Below, piece after piece: positions 1 through 6,062 of a stretch of DNA of 8,447 bases (the stretch's first letter is position 1; every line of letters starts with the position of its first letter). This stretch comes from UMGS1052 sp045532035 (GTDB taxonomy: Bacteria > Bacillota > Clostridia > Oscillospirales > CAG-382), in NCBI GenBank assembly GCA_045532035.1, contig JAZSFD010000068.1, positions 1 through 8,447 of the forward strand. Direction: 5' to 3'. Below the pieces are notes generated by a model that did no database searches, had not been told where the DNA came from, and saw only the letters and a program-made list of their open reading frames with translations. The position numbers and the translations under genes were made by a program.

Positions 1-171
1 TTCCATCTTGACCTCGTTGCCATCAACCATGCCGCCGGGGCCAGCCACGACGACGGTGTAAACTTCCGGCTTCTCCTGTGCGGCAGAAGTCAGGATGATG
101 CCGCTCTTGGTCTTCTCCTCGGCCTCAACCTGCTTGAGTACCACTCTGTCTGCCAAAGGCTTGAGTTTCAT
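1..171 (-). CDS. groES: Co-chaperonin GroES, N-terminal 57 residues (cut by window edge)
   Basis: This is the 10-kDa lid of the cytoplasmic GroEL/GroES folding chamber. The visible protein begins MKLKPLADRVVLK and continues through EEKTKSGIIL, which covers the mobile loop that contacts GroEL, and then VAGPGGMVDGNEVKM. This is the standard clostridial GroES start; the family is about 95 residues, so roughly 40 C-terminal residues lie beyond base 1. The ATG (169-171) has an ideal AGGAGG ribosome site (180-185 on the complement) with an 8-nt spacer. Upstream are a sigma-A promoter and a CIRCE operator, so HrcA repression relieved by heat or misfolding stress is expected. Codons look more biased than in the neighbours (mostly AAG and GAG), as in highly expressed genes. 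groEL would be expected next, outside the window. Identity is secure. Confidence 0.97.
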   Translation of the reverse strand, partial: MKLKPLADRVVLKQVEAEEKTKSGIILTSAAQEKPEVYTVVVAGPGGMVDGNEVKME

Positions 172-217
172 GGTTTTTTCCTCCTGAAAATGTATATGTG
201 TTTTCGTTTTCTATCGA

Positions 218-244
218 TTAGCACTCAGCGGCGCCAAGTGCTAA
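218..244 (-). promoter_or_regulatory. CIRCE operator (HrcA-binding inverted repeat) of groES
   Basis: The sequence reads TTAGCACTC (218-226), nine bases, then AAGTGCTAA (236-244). It matches the CIRCE consensus TTAGCACTC-N9-GAGTGCTAA at 17 of 18 positions; the one change is A for G at 236. It lies just downstream of the predicted groES start point, between the -10 box and the ribosome site, so bound HrcA would block initiation or early elongation. HrcA itself is not encoded in the window. Confidence 0.96.
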
Positions 245-256
245 ATTACAATTCAT

Positions 257-285
257 ATTCTATTCCTCGCGGCACAAAAAATCAA
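257..285 (-). promoter_or_regulatory. Sigma-A promoter of groES
   Basis: On the minus strand, TTGATT (-35, bases 280-285), a 17-bp spacer and TAGAAT (-10, bases 257-262). The predicted start is near base 250, so the CIRCE element falls at about +6 to +32. Spacing is ideal and each box differs from consensus at one or two positions. Confidence 0.75.
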
Positions 286-325
286 TACAAAACAAGGGTT
301 ATTTACAATATTTTAACATTTGCTT

Positions 326-352
326 TTCTCACTCAAAAGGTGCGAGTGACAA
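326..352 (-). promoter_or_regulatory. Second, degenerate CIRCE-like palindrome
   Basis: Read on the plus strand: TTCTCACTC (326-334), nine bases, then GAGTGACAA (344-352). The CACTC-N9-GAGTG core is perfect and 14 of 18 arm positions match the CIRCE consensus, with exactly the 9-bp CIRCE spacing. On the minus strand it ends 8 bp before an extended -10-like sequence, TGTTAAAAT (310-318), so it would cover the -35 region of a possible second groES promoter. It is not followed by a T-run, so it does not look like a terminator for the upstream methyltransferase gene. That it binds HrcA is inference. Confidence 0.5.
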
Positions 353-365
353 AATGCGTCAAATA

Positions 366-1523
366 TTATTTTTCTGTTTTGTTTTCGTGTCGAAGGCTGT
401 CATCTTTCTTAAAATATTGGTAATAATTACAGCGGATCATGCCGTTGTAAAGCCTTCTGACCTTGTCGGCACGCTTACCATAGATATTTTCGAAATCCTC
501 CTCAGAGGTGATAATATATATCTGCCAGGGAGAAAGCTTGGTAAATACCTTGCCCATCTTTTTGTAAAGCGCCTGGGCGCTCTTGACGGTGTCCATTCTC
601 TCTCCGTAGGGCGGATTGCATACGATGGTGGTGCGCTTATCGTCGCGGCGGATAGTCAGGGCATCCTTGGTGAAGCAATTGATATAATCCCACATACCGG
701 CACGCCTGATGTTGTCTCTTGCAATCTCAACGGTGTCGGGGTCGATATCACTTGCAATGGCGCGGAAAGGAGTGTCAAGAGTCCTTTCGCGGTCTGCTTT
801 CTCGCGGGCTTCCTGCCAAAGCTTTTTCGGGATCCACGGGTAGTTTTCCGCGGCAAATTTACGGTATCTTCCAGGCGCCGTGTTTGTCATTATAAGAGCC
901 GCCTCGATGGCAATGGTACCCGAGCCGCAGAAAGGATCCCACAAGGTCACCTCGGGTCGGGGACGGGACAGCTTCACAAGCCCTGCCGCAAGGGTTTCCC
1001 TGATGGGTGCAATATTCGCCTCAGGTCTGTAGCCTCTCTTGTGCAAGGGTGCACCGCTGGTGTCCATCATGATGGTGGCGCGGTTGTTGAGAATGAAAAA
1101 GTCGATCTGATATTTGACTCCCGTTTCCTTAAACCATTCGGTCTTATATGTCTCCTTCAGTCTTTCAACCATGGCTTTTTTGACCATCTTCTGACAGTCG
1201 GGAATGCTGTAAAGATCTGATTTTATCGAATGACCCTTAACGGGAAAAGCATCCTTTTCGCCGATAAAGCGTTCCCACGGGATCTTTTTTACTCCGTCAA
1301 AAAGCTCGGTGAAGCTTCTTGCCTCAAAGCTTGCCATCTCTATAAGAACACGCTCTGCACAGCGCAGATGGATATTTGATCTGACGATTGCTTCCATCGG
1401 GCCTTCAAAATATACTCTGCCATCGATTGTATCGCGCCGCTTATAGCCCAGCGCATCTATTTCTTCGCCCACAAGCTTTTCAAGTCCGAAAAGGCAGGTG
1501 GCGACAAGTCTTACATTACCCAC
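366..1523 (-). CDS. ypsC: THUMP-domain class I SAM-dependent RNA methyltransferase (YpsC/RlmL family)
   Basis: Cytoplasmic enzyme predicted to transfer a methyl group from S-adenosylmethionine to an exocyclic guanine nitrogen of 23S rRNA; it corresponds to the N-terminal half of E. coli RlmKL. The 385-residue protein has an N-terminal ferredoxin-like/THUMP region (about 1-155), the LHKRGYR link (160-166), SAM-binding motif I DPFCGSGT (196-203), the acidic SDIDPD loop (258-263) and catalytic NPPYGERM (303-310), diagnostic of N-methylation. Length fits the family. The start is GTG (1521-1523), chosen because AGGAG precedes it by 6 nt on the complement. It begins 17 nt after the stop of the membrane-protein gene at 1541-1993 and is probably cotranscribed with it. 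No clear terminator follows, so readthrough towards groES is possible. The exact target base is inferred from the family. Confidence 0.93.
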   Translation of the reverse strand: MGNVRLVATCLFGLEKLVGEEIDALGYKRRDTIDGRVYFEGPMEAIVRSNIHLRCAERVLIEMASFEARSFTELFDGVKKIPWERFIGEKDAFPVKGHSIKSDLYSIPDCQKMVKKAMVERLKETYKTEWFKETGVKYQIDFFILNNRATIMMDTSGAPLHKRGYRPEANIAPIRETLAAGLVKLSRPRPEVTLWDPFCGSGTIAIEAALIMTNTAPGRYRKFAAENYPWIPKKLWQEAREKADRERTLDTPFRAIASDIDPDTVEIARDNIRRAGMWDYINCFTKDALTIRRDDKRTTIVCNPPYGERMDTVKSAQALYKKMGKVFTKLSPWQIYIITSEEDFENIYGKRADKVRRLYNGMIRCNYYQYFKKDDSLRHENKTEK

Positions 1524-1540
1524 GTTCTGCTCCTGAATGA

Positions 1541-1993
1541 TTATTTTTCTTCTGTTGTTTCGGTGAACACACCTTCATATTCCGCGCTTTTCTTTTTTTC
1601 GCCCGAAAGTTTCTTCAGAAGTGCCGCAAAGCACGCAATAACGGCAAAAACGACAACATAAACAGTCGAGAGCATAAAGAAATGCGAGGGAAGGATATTT
1701 GAAGCATTCGCAGCCAACATTCTGAACCAGAGGAAAAACGCGGCATATGAAAGAATGAAATCGATGATGTATCGGAAAATAGCCGGAAGCTTTTCAAACA
1801 TTCCGACAACGGCAATACAAACACCCGAAATTGCCGCAAAAATCAGCGAGCATTCAAGCACTCCCACATCCATCAAACGCTTTTCCCCCATTCCCTGGGA
1901 AAGAAAAACGAGCATAAAAATACAGATCACCGCGGTAAAAATGGCGGTGGTATAGAAAAACGCGTTTTTTACAGTTCCTATTACTTTTTTCAT
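1541..1993 (-). CDS. Unrecognised four-helix membrane protein (150 aa)
   Basis: I do not recognise this gene. It encodes a 150-residue integral membrane protein with four predicted transmembrane helices, at about residues 11-32, 44-64, 70-91 and 103-126. A short basic N-terminus (MKKVIGTVKN) and a charged Lys/Glu-rich tail (127-150) suggest both ends are cytoplasmic. Size and layout recall the DUF3021 group of small Firmicutes membrane proteins, but I see no decisive motif. The ATG (1991-1993) has a strong AGGAGG site about 6 nt upstream. A near-consensus promoter lies at 2038-2066, and the methyltransferase gene begins 17 nt after the stop, so the two form an operon. The pairing need not be functional. 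A transporter, catalytic or sensor role cannot be assigned. Confidence 0.85.
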   Translation of the reverse strand: MKKVIGTVKNAFFYTTAIFTAVICIFMLVFLSQGMGEKRLMDVGVLECSLIFAAISGVCIAVVGMFEKLPAIFRYIIDFILSYAAFFLWFRMLAANASNILPSHFFMLSTVYVVVFAVIACFAALLKKLSGEKKKSAEYEGVFTETTEEK

Positions 1994-2037
1994 TTTTTGC
2001 CTCCTGTATTATTTTGTGCGAAACTATTTCAAGATAT

Positions 2038-2066
2038 ATGTTATCACAATCCACTTTTAATGTCAA
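2038..2066 (-). promoter_or_regulatory. Sigma-A promoter of the membrane protein-methyltransferase operon
   Basis: On the minus strand, a perfect TTGACA -35 (2061-2066), a 17-bp spacer and TAACAT -10 (2038-2043). The predicted start is near 2031, about 40 nt before the ATG at 1993. It is divergent from the promoter at 2085-2113, with 18 bp between the two -35 boxes. Confidence 0.8.
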
Positions 2067-2084
2067 CCGTTTTTGTTTTTCTTA

Positions 2085-2113
2085 TTGCATTCTGCAAAAA
2101 AATGATATATAAT
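2085..2113 (+). promoter_or_regulatory. Sigma-A promoter of the FAD oxidoreductase gene
   Basis: TTGCAT (-35, 2085-2090), 17 bp, perfect TATAAT (-10, 2108-2113). The start should be near 2120, with the GGGAGG ribosome site at 2129-2134. The -35 lies inside a small palindrome, TTGCA-ttc-TGCAA (2085-2097), which could be an operator. Confidence 0.8.
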
Positions 2114-2144
2114 CTAGAAAAAACTTTCGGGAGGAAATGTTGAA

Positions 2145-3368
2145 ATGATATACATATCCGAAAAACTGGAAACCCCTGTGCTTGGCGAATACGACGTCGT
2201 CATCGTTGGCGCAGGCCCCGCAGGATGCGGTGCGGCAATAGGCTGTGCCCGTTCGGGACTCAAGACCCTCGTGATTGAAAAATTCAACTGTCTCGGAGGC
2301 GCCTGGACAACAGGCTTTATGAACCCCTTTTTTGATACCGAAAACAAGGTCGGTTTTGTGAAAGAGCTGGTGGACGCTCTCAAAGAAAAGGGGCAGTGGG
2401 GCGGATTCTGGAACATCAGCTTCAACTATGAATACATGAAGCGCATTCTCGAAGAAAAAATGACAGAGGCGGGAGTTGAGTTTCTCTATAACACTGCCTT
2501 TTCAAGGGCTGTCACCGACGGAAACCGCGTAACAGGAGTTGTTGCCGAAAACATTGAGGGCAGATTTGCGGTGATGGCAAAATATGTCATAGACTGCACC
2601 GGCGACGGAAGTGTTGCAGCAAACGCAGGCTGCGCCTTTGAGGTTGGCGAAAACGGCGATTTCAGAGAGTGCCAGGCAATGACGCTCATGTTCCTTGTGG
2701 CAAACATTCCTGAAAAATACAAGGACGGCCTCATGATCTTTGAAAAGCTTGACGCCGTGTATAAGAAAGCAGGGCTTGAACTTCCTTTCAAGGTTCCCTA
2801 TCTCATTCCCGTTCCCGGCACCCATTTCGGTGTTATTCAGTTCACCCATATGTATGAATACAACCCCTTGTCGGCAAAAGCGTTGACCGACGCCACCGTC
2901 GAGGGCAGACGCCAGCTTATCGAAGCTTTTGAGGCGCTGACAAAATACGACGAGGAGTTCAAGGACCTTGAGCTTATCACCTCCTCAAGCGTTCTCGGAG
3001 TGCGAGAATCGAGAAGAGTCTGCGGCGAATACACCCTTACAGTTGACGATCTTCTTTCGGGAACTCAGTTCGAGGACGCTGTGGCAAAGGTCGCCTTTGG
3101 CGCCGATCTTCACACCAAATCCAACAAGGGGCAAAATTGCTTTGCGGTAAAGCCTTATACCGTACCTCTCAGGGCGCTTATTCCCAAAGATTTCTTTGGC
3201 ATCCTTACGGCAGGAAGATGTATTTCGGGTACTCGCGAAGCCATGGCTTCATACAGAGTCACCGGCAACTGCTGTCAGATGGGCGAAAACCTCGGATACG
3301 CTTTAGCAAAGGGCATAAAGGAAAATGTGGATATACGCGAGATAAAAAGCGGATTTGCGAAGCTCTGA
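2145..3368 (+). CDS. FAD-dependent oxidoreductase (FAD_oxidored type)
   Basis: Soluble flavoprotein of 407 residues; substrate unknown. It opens with a Rossmann FAD fold: DVVIVGAGPAGCGAA (17-31) holds the GxGxxG dinucleotide motif, followed by the ribose-binding acidic end TLVIEK (41-46) and LGG (50-52). CTGDGSVAA (151-159) is the second FAD-contact motif. The C-terminal block GILTAGRCISGTREA (352-366) through NLGYALA (382-388) closes the flavin site. This pattern and length fit the FAD_oxidored (PF12831) group, whose members include putative dehydrogenases of sugars or other small molecules. There is no signal peptide. Start ATG 2145 follows GGGAGG by about 10 nt; an ATG at 2137 is closed by a stop after two more codons. 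The gene is monocistronic, divergent from the membrane-protein gene, and ends at a strong terminator. No neighbour suggests its substrate. Confidence 0.9.
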   Translation: MIYISEKLETPVLGEYDVVIVGAGPAGCGAAIGCARSGLKTLVIEKFNCLGGAWTTGFMNPFFDTENKVGFVKELVDALKEKGQWGGFWNISFNYEYMKRILEEKMTEAGVEFLYNTAFSRAVTDGNRVTGVVAENIEGRFAVMAKYVIDCTGDGSVAANAGCAFEVGENGDFRECQAMTLMFLVANIPEKYKDGLMIFEKLDAVYKKAGLELPFKVPYLIPVPGTHFGVIQFTHMYEYNPLSAKALTDATVEGRRQLIEAFEALTKYDEEFKDLELITSSSVLGVRESRRVCGEYTLTVDDLLSGTQFEDAVAKVAFGADLHTKSNKGQNCFAVKPYTVPLRALIPKDFFGILTAGRCISGTREAMASYRVTGNCCQMGENLGYALAKGIKENVDIREIKSGFAKL

Positions 3369-3372
3369 ACAT

Positions 3373-3402
3373 CAAAAACGGAACCCCGGGGTTCCGTTTT
3401 TG
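3373..3402. terminator. Perfect bidirectional terminator between convergent genes
   Basis: A perfect 15+15 inverted repeat with no spacer: CAAAAACGGAACCCC followed by its complement, centred at 3387/3388. The GC-rich core flanked by A-run and T-run gives an intrinsic terminator on both strands. It serves the FAD oxidoreductase (stop at 3368) and the DUF2974 hydrolase (stop at 3405, two bases from the repeat). Confidence 0.93.
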
Positions 3403-3404
3403 CT

Positions 3405-4598
3405 TTATACATTCAGCTTTATTCTTGCTGTCTCATGCTTTCTTGACGGAGGCTTCCCCGCATCGTGAACAGATCTCACAAGCTTATCAATAAACCTTGG
3501 CAAATTGTTATCGGATGCCTTTTTGAAAAGTGCTATGGCCTCTGTTATCACCTGTCGTGTCTCGGAATCAAGATTTTTCAGTTCTCTCAAAACAGTCATA
3601 AAGTTTTTTCGGGTAAAAAGCTTTCTGATATCATCAACCCCCGTGGCATCAACCACGGCAAAAACACCATTAACAAGCTTTTCGCGCATTTCAAAAGGCA
3701 TGGAGACAAGCCATTTTGTTATGGTATCGTCGATATAAGTGGAGTTTTCGGTTATATGCTCAAGCTCCACATATCCGTCGCGCTCGATTTCCCAGGTGAA
3801 AGGATTGTGCTGAAAAGGCATCGAGTTTGAATAGCTGCGGATAACGGTAAAGGGCTCAGTGTGCTCAAAAAGAATACCCACAAGCGAAGATGACGGAACC
3901 ACCGTTTCGGAGCGACTGAGTATTTTCCGAAATCCCTCTTTCATCAGTATTTCCTCCGGAAAGCCGGGACCGTCAAGATTTCTGACCGCCGCTACCGCTT
4001 CGGAAGTATCATCGTCGCAGAAAGCGCAGGCATACATGGCAAGATTTCCGCCCTTTGAATGTCCGCAGACAAAAAGCCTCTGCAACGGATATGCCCTGTG
4101 CACCTTTTCAAGATATCTCACCGCGTCAAGCTGTGCGGGAATGGCGCGGGAAAACGCCATATTAAAATCCTCTTTCCATCCCACAAGAGTCGAATCGGTT
4201 CCCCTGTATGCCACAACACAAGCGCTGTTTCCCGGGTCTTCATGGTCGGGAATCAGAAAAGTTACAGCCGAAAACTGCTCCTGCTTTTTTTCATTGAAAA
4301 TATCAACATATCCGCAAATTGGAATCTGAGAAAATCTCGGACTTCTGACTATTTCTCGGGCAAGAAGAACATTGTCTGCCAGGCTGAGAACATATTTCCC
4401 TCCGCCCGCCTCTATCTTTTCAAGTACCCTTTGCGCCGCCTGACCGAGAGTCATCTCCCCCTCAAAGCCGTCCCCGACAATACCGTCATAGGGCAGATAC
4501 GCAAGCTGTGCAAAAACAAGATAATCGGCATTGCAGATGGGAAACGACTTGAAAGGGATGTCTCCGCGCCATTTAACATATTCTGTCATGTTTTGCAT
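3405..4598 (-). CDS. Mbeg1-like (DUF2974) alpha/beta-hydrolase family protein
   Basis: A 397-residue protein of the Mbeg1-like/DUF2974 family, widespread in Firmicutes and biochemically uncharacterised. Visible family marks are the N-terminal TEYVKWRGDIPF (5-16), DYLVFAQLAY (25-34) with YDGIV, a lipase-3-like AYRGTDSTLVGWKEDFNMAF (130-149), the nucleophile elbow GHSKGG (179-184, Ser181) and NLDGPGF shortly after. A serine hydrolase acting on lipids or esters is plausible but unproven. There is no signal peptide, so it is probably cytoplasmic. I chose ATG 4596-4598: AAAGGAG (4607-4613 on the complement) sits 8 nt upstream. A GTG three codons earlier (4605-4607) is in frame but overlaps that ribosome site. 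It lies 118 nt downstream of the parvulin gene, across a terminator, so it is probably transcribed separately. Confidence 0.88.
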   Translation of the reverse strand: MQNMTEYVKWRGDIPFKSFPICNADYLVFAQLAYLPYDGIVGDGFEGEMTLGQAAQRVLEKIEAGGGKYVLSLADNVLLAREIVRSPRFSQIPICGYVDIFNEKKQEQFSAVTFLIPDHEDPGNSACVVAYRGTDSTLVGWKEDFNMAFSRAIPAQLDAVRYLEKVHRAYPLQRLFVCGHSKGGNLAMYACAFCDDDTSEAVAAVRNLDGPGFPEEILMKEGFRKILSRSETVVPSSSLVGILFEHTEPFTVIRSYSNSMPFQHNPFTWEIERDGYVELEHITENSTYIDDTITKWLVSMPFEMREKLVNGVFAVVDATGVDDIRKLFTRKNFMTVLRELKNLDSETRQVITEAIALFKKASDNNLPRFIDKLVRSVHDAGKPPSRKHETARIKLNV

Positions 4599-4635
4599 GA
4601 TATGCACTCCTTTCTATGTGAAACTGCTTTTTCCT

Positions 4636-4664
4636 ATTCTATGCCGCAAACGCTTTTGCGTGAA
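4636..4664 (-). promoter_or_regulatory. Possible weak promoter with inverted repeat before the DUF2974 gene
   Basis: On the minus strand, a TAGAAT -10-like box (4636-4641) lies 38 bp upstream of the ATG. The sequence 17 bp before it, TTCACG (4659-4664), is a poor -35. The spacer contains an inverted repeat with 6-bp arms, CGCAAA-N4-TTTGCG (4645-4660), placed where a regulator could act. The promoter is uncertain, but the terminator upstream implies that one is needed. Confidence 0.4.
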
Positions 4665-4668
4665 AACA

Positions 4669-4707
4669 AAAAGCGACCGTGTCAAGCTTTTCCGACCGAT
4701 CGCTTTT
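4669..4707 (-). terminator. Intrinsic terminator of the parvulin gene
   Basis: On the minus strand, AAAAGCGATCG pairs with CGGTCGCTTTT (11 bp with one G-T wobble) across a 17-nt loop. It is followed by a T-rich tail (TTTTTGTTTT). It begins 10 nt after the stop of the parvulin gene at 4717. Confidence 0.82.
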
Positions 4708-4716
4708 ATTATACAT

Positions 4717-5871
4717 TTATGCTACGACAGTTTCTTCAGAAGGCTCTGCTGTTTCTTCCGCAGCAGTCTCAGCTTCAGCTGCCTCTTCAGCTGTTCCTGC
4801 TTTTGCTTCAAGTATTTCTGCAAGAATTTCCGCCTTTACCTTCTCGAAGCCTTCAAGGTACTGAACATCAGCCTTTGCCATGGTTTCCTGAACTCTTGCC
4901 ATATACTCCTCGTTGCAGAGATATGCGGAAGCCGCAGACAGCAGCTGCTCGTCAGCAAGAATATGAGCCTCTTCCATAGGATACTTCTTGATGATGTGAT
5001 AACCAAACTGGGATTCAACGATCTCGCTTATCTCGCCAACTTCAAGAGCGTAAGAAGCGTCTTCGAATTCCTGTACCATAGTGCCATAGGTGAAATAATA
5101 ACCGAGATCGGGATCCATTCCGTCCTCGCTGATCTCCTTGACAAGATTCTCAAAGGATTCACCCGATACAGCTCTTTCGCGAACTCGGTCGGCGCGTGAG
5201 CGGGCTTCTGCCTTCTGGGAATCGTCAAGACCTTCTGTCTTGATAAGAATATGCTTTACGCGAACATACTCGCTGTTGATATAATCAAGCACATCCTGAT
5301 CCTCAGGCACATAATCTGCCACAAAAGCCTCGGCAAACTTTGTGAAAAGTACATTCTGAGTAATATTTTCGATATATACGGAATCAGTCATGTGATACAT
5401 ATCAAGATCCGCATAATATGCTTCTGCGTCAGCATAGCCTTCAAGAGTCTGGGAACGGAGATCGTAAACCTGCTCATAGTCGGAATCTCCAAGGCTTATA
5501 TCGTATTCTTTGCAAAGAGTCCAGAGAGATGCCCAGTCCTTAAGAGATTCGATGGCGTTTGCATTCCATGCGTCGGTATCTGTGCCGCCCATTGAATCGG
5601 CCACCTGGTAGAGCATGCAACGGTACATTGATGCCGAGTACTCTTTGTCGTCAATCTTCACAACATTGATGCCGTCGTATTCGGTGGTTTTGATCTCGGG
5701 TGCCACAAAATCAGACGCAGTGCCGTCATCGGAGGTTTCGCCGCCATTCTGTTCGACATCGGTGTTGCCGTCGGGATTGTTGCCGTCAACATTTTCATCC
5801 TTTTTGCATCCGGCGACAACAGCTGTGCCAAGCATCATGAGGGCGAGAATGAGAGCTATTTTCTTTTTCAT
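4717..5871 (-). CDS. PrsA-like parvulin peptidyl-prolyl isomerase lipoprotein
   Basis: Extracytoplasmic foldase, predicted to speed prolyl cis-trans isomerisation in secreted proteins at the outer face of the membrane. The 384-residue precursor starts MKKKIALILALMMLG, a signal peptide ending in lipobox VAGC (19-22), so Cys22 should be lipidated. An Asp/Asn/Gly-rich linker (about 23-55) follows, then a helical SurA/PrsA-like region (about 60-200). The parvulin (rotamase) domain runs about 202-297: VKHILI (205-210, His207), the conserved LGYYF and GTMVQEFE segments, and FGYHIIK (289-295, His292). The C-terminus (about 345-384) is unusually rich in Ala and Glu. The start ATG (5869-5871) has only a modest AAAGG-type ribosome site. 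The gene is divergent from the thioesterase operon and ends in its own terminator. Assignment to PrsA itself rather than a paralogue is uncertain. Confidence 0.92.
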   Translation of the reverse strand: MKKKIALILALMMLGTAVVAGCKKDENVDGNNPDGNTDVEQNGGETSDDGTASDFVAPEIKTTEYDGINVVKIDDKEYSASMYRCMLYQVADSMGGTDTDAWNANAIESLKDWASLWTLCKEYDISLGDSDYEQVYDLRSQTLEGYADAEAYYADLDMYHMTDSVYIENITQNVLFTKFAEAFVADYVPEDQDVLDYINSEYVRVKHILIKTEGLDDSQKAEARSRADRVRERAVSGESFENLVKEISEDGMDPDLGYYFTYGTMVQEFEDASYALEVGEISEIVESQFGYHIIKKYPMEEAHILADEQLLSAASAYLCNEEYMARVQETMAKADVQYLEGFEKVKAEILAEILEAKAGTAEEAAEAETAAEETAEPSEETVVA

Positions 5872-5908
5872 TTGTTATTACCTTTTGACCTTTCAGTTTT
5901 TGTTTCAT

Positions 5909-5925
5909 ACGGCGATTCCCGCCGT
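5909..5925 (-). promoter_or_regulatory. Small hairpin in the parvulin 5' untranslated region
   Basis: ACGGCG-N5-CGCCGT forms a 6-bp GC-rich stem about 38 nt upstream of the parvulin ATG. If transcription starts near 5931 it would sit at the very 5' end of the mRNA, where such hairpins often stabilise transcripts. No T-run follows, so it is not a terminator. Confidence 0.4.
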
Positions 5926-5937
5926 CCTGACTGAATA

Positions 5938-5978
5938 AGTATAAATGCGGAATGTGACATCCGTGTGAAATTGTGAAA
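5938..5978 (-). promoter_or_regulatory. Possible activator-dependent parvulin promoter with three direct repeats
   Basis: A TATACT -10 box lies at 5938-5943 on the minus strand, but no good -35 exists at 16-18 bp. In its place are three copies (plus-strand reading) of TGTGA(C/A)A, at 5953-5959, 5964-5970 and 5972-5978, covering about -20 to -47. Direct repeats replacing a -35 box are typical of activator-dependent promoters. Which regulator would bind is not known. Confidence 0.4.
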
Positions 5979-6033
5979 CATTTTTAGTATTTTTTGCATT
6001 TTTTATTGAAATAATTTATTTTTTTACGAAAAA

Positions 6034-6062
6034 TTTGCCCGGGTTCTTTACAATCGGGCAAA
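6034..6062 (+). promoter_or_regulatory. Inverted repeat flanking the -35 box of the thioesterase operon
   Basis: TTTGCCCG (6034-6041), 13 bp, CGGGCAAA (6055-6062): perfect 8-bp arms whose centres are 21 bp, about two helical turns, apart. The -35 hexamer lies inside the spacer. Because it is upstream of the start point it is not transcribed from this promoter, so it is a DNA operator candidate and not an RNA hairpin. The Lrp-type regulator in the same operon is a natural candidate ligand, though the arms do not match the E. coli Lrp consensus. Confidence 0.6.

Noticed and set aside
326..352. CACTC-N9-GAGTG palindrome as terminator of the methyltransferase gene
   Set aside because: The 5-bp core stem is weak and no T-run follows on the minus strand; the spacing instead matches CIRCE.
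354..1220. Long plus-strand open frame (288 codons) opposite the methyltransferase gene
   Set aside because: It lies wholly antisense to a gene with clear THUMP/methyltransferase motifs, has no ribosome site, and its protein shows no recognisable family.
4059..4979. Long plus-strand open frame (306 codons) spanning two minus-strand genes
   Set aside because: It crosses the DUF2974 start, a terminator and the parvulin 3' end; the tail is Leu/Gln repeats made by the antisense of Ala/Glu codons.
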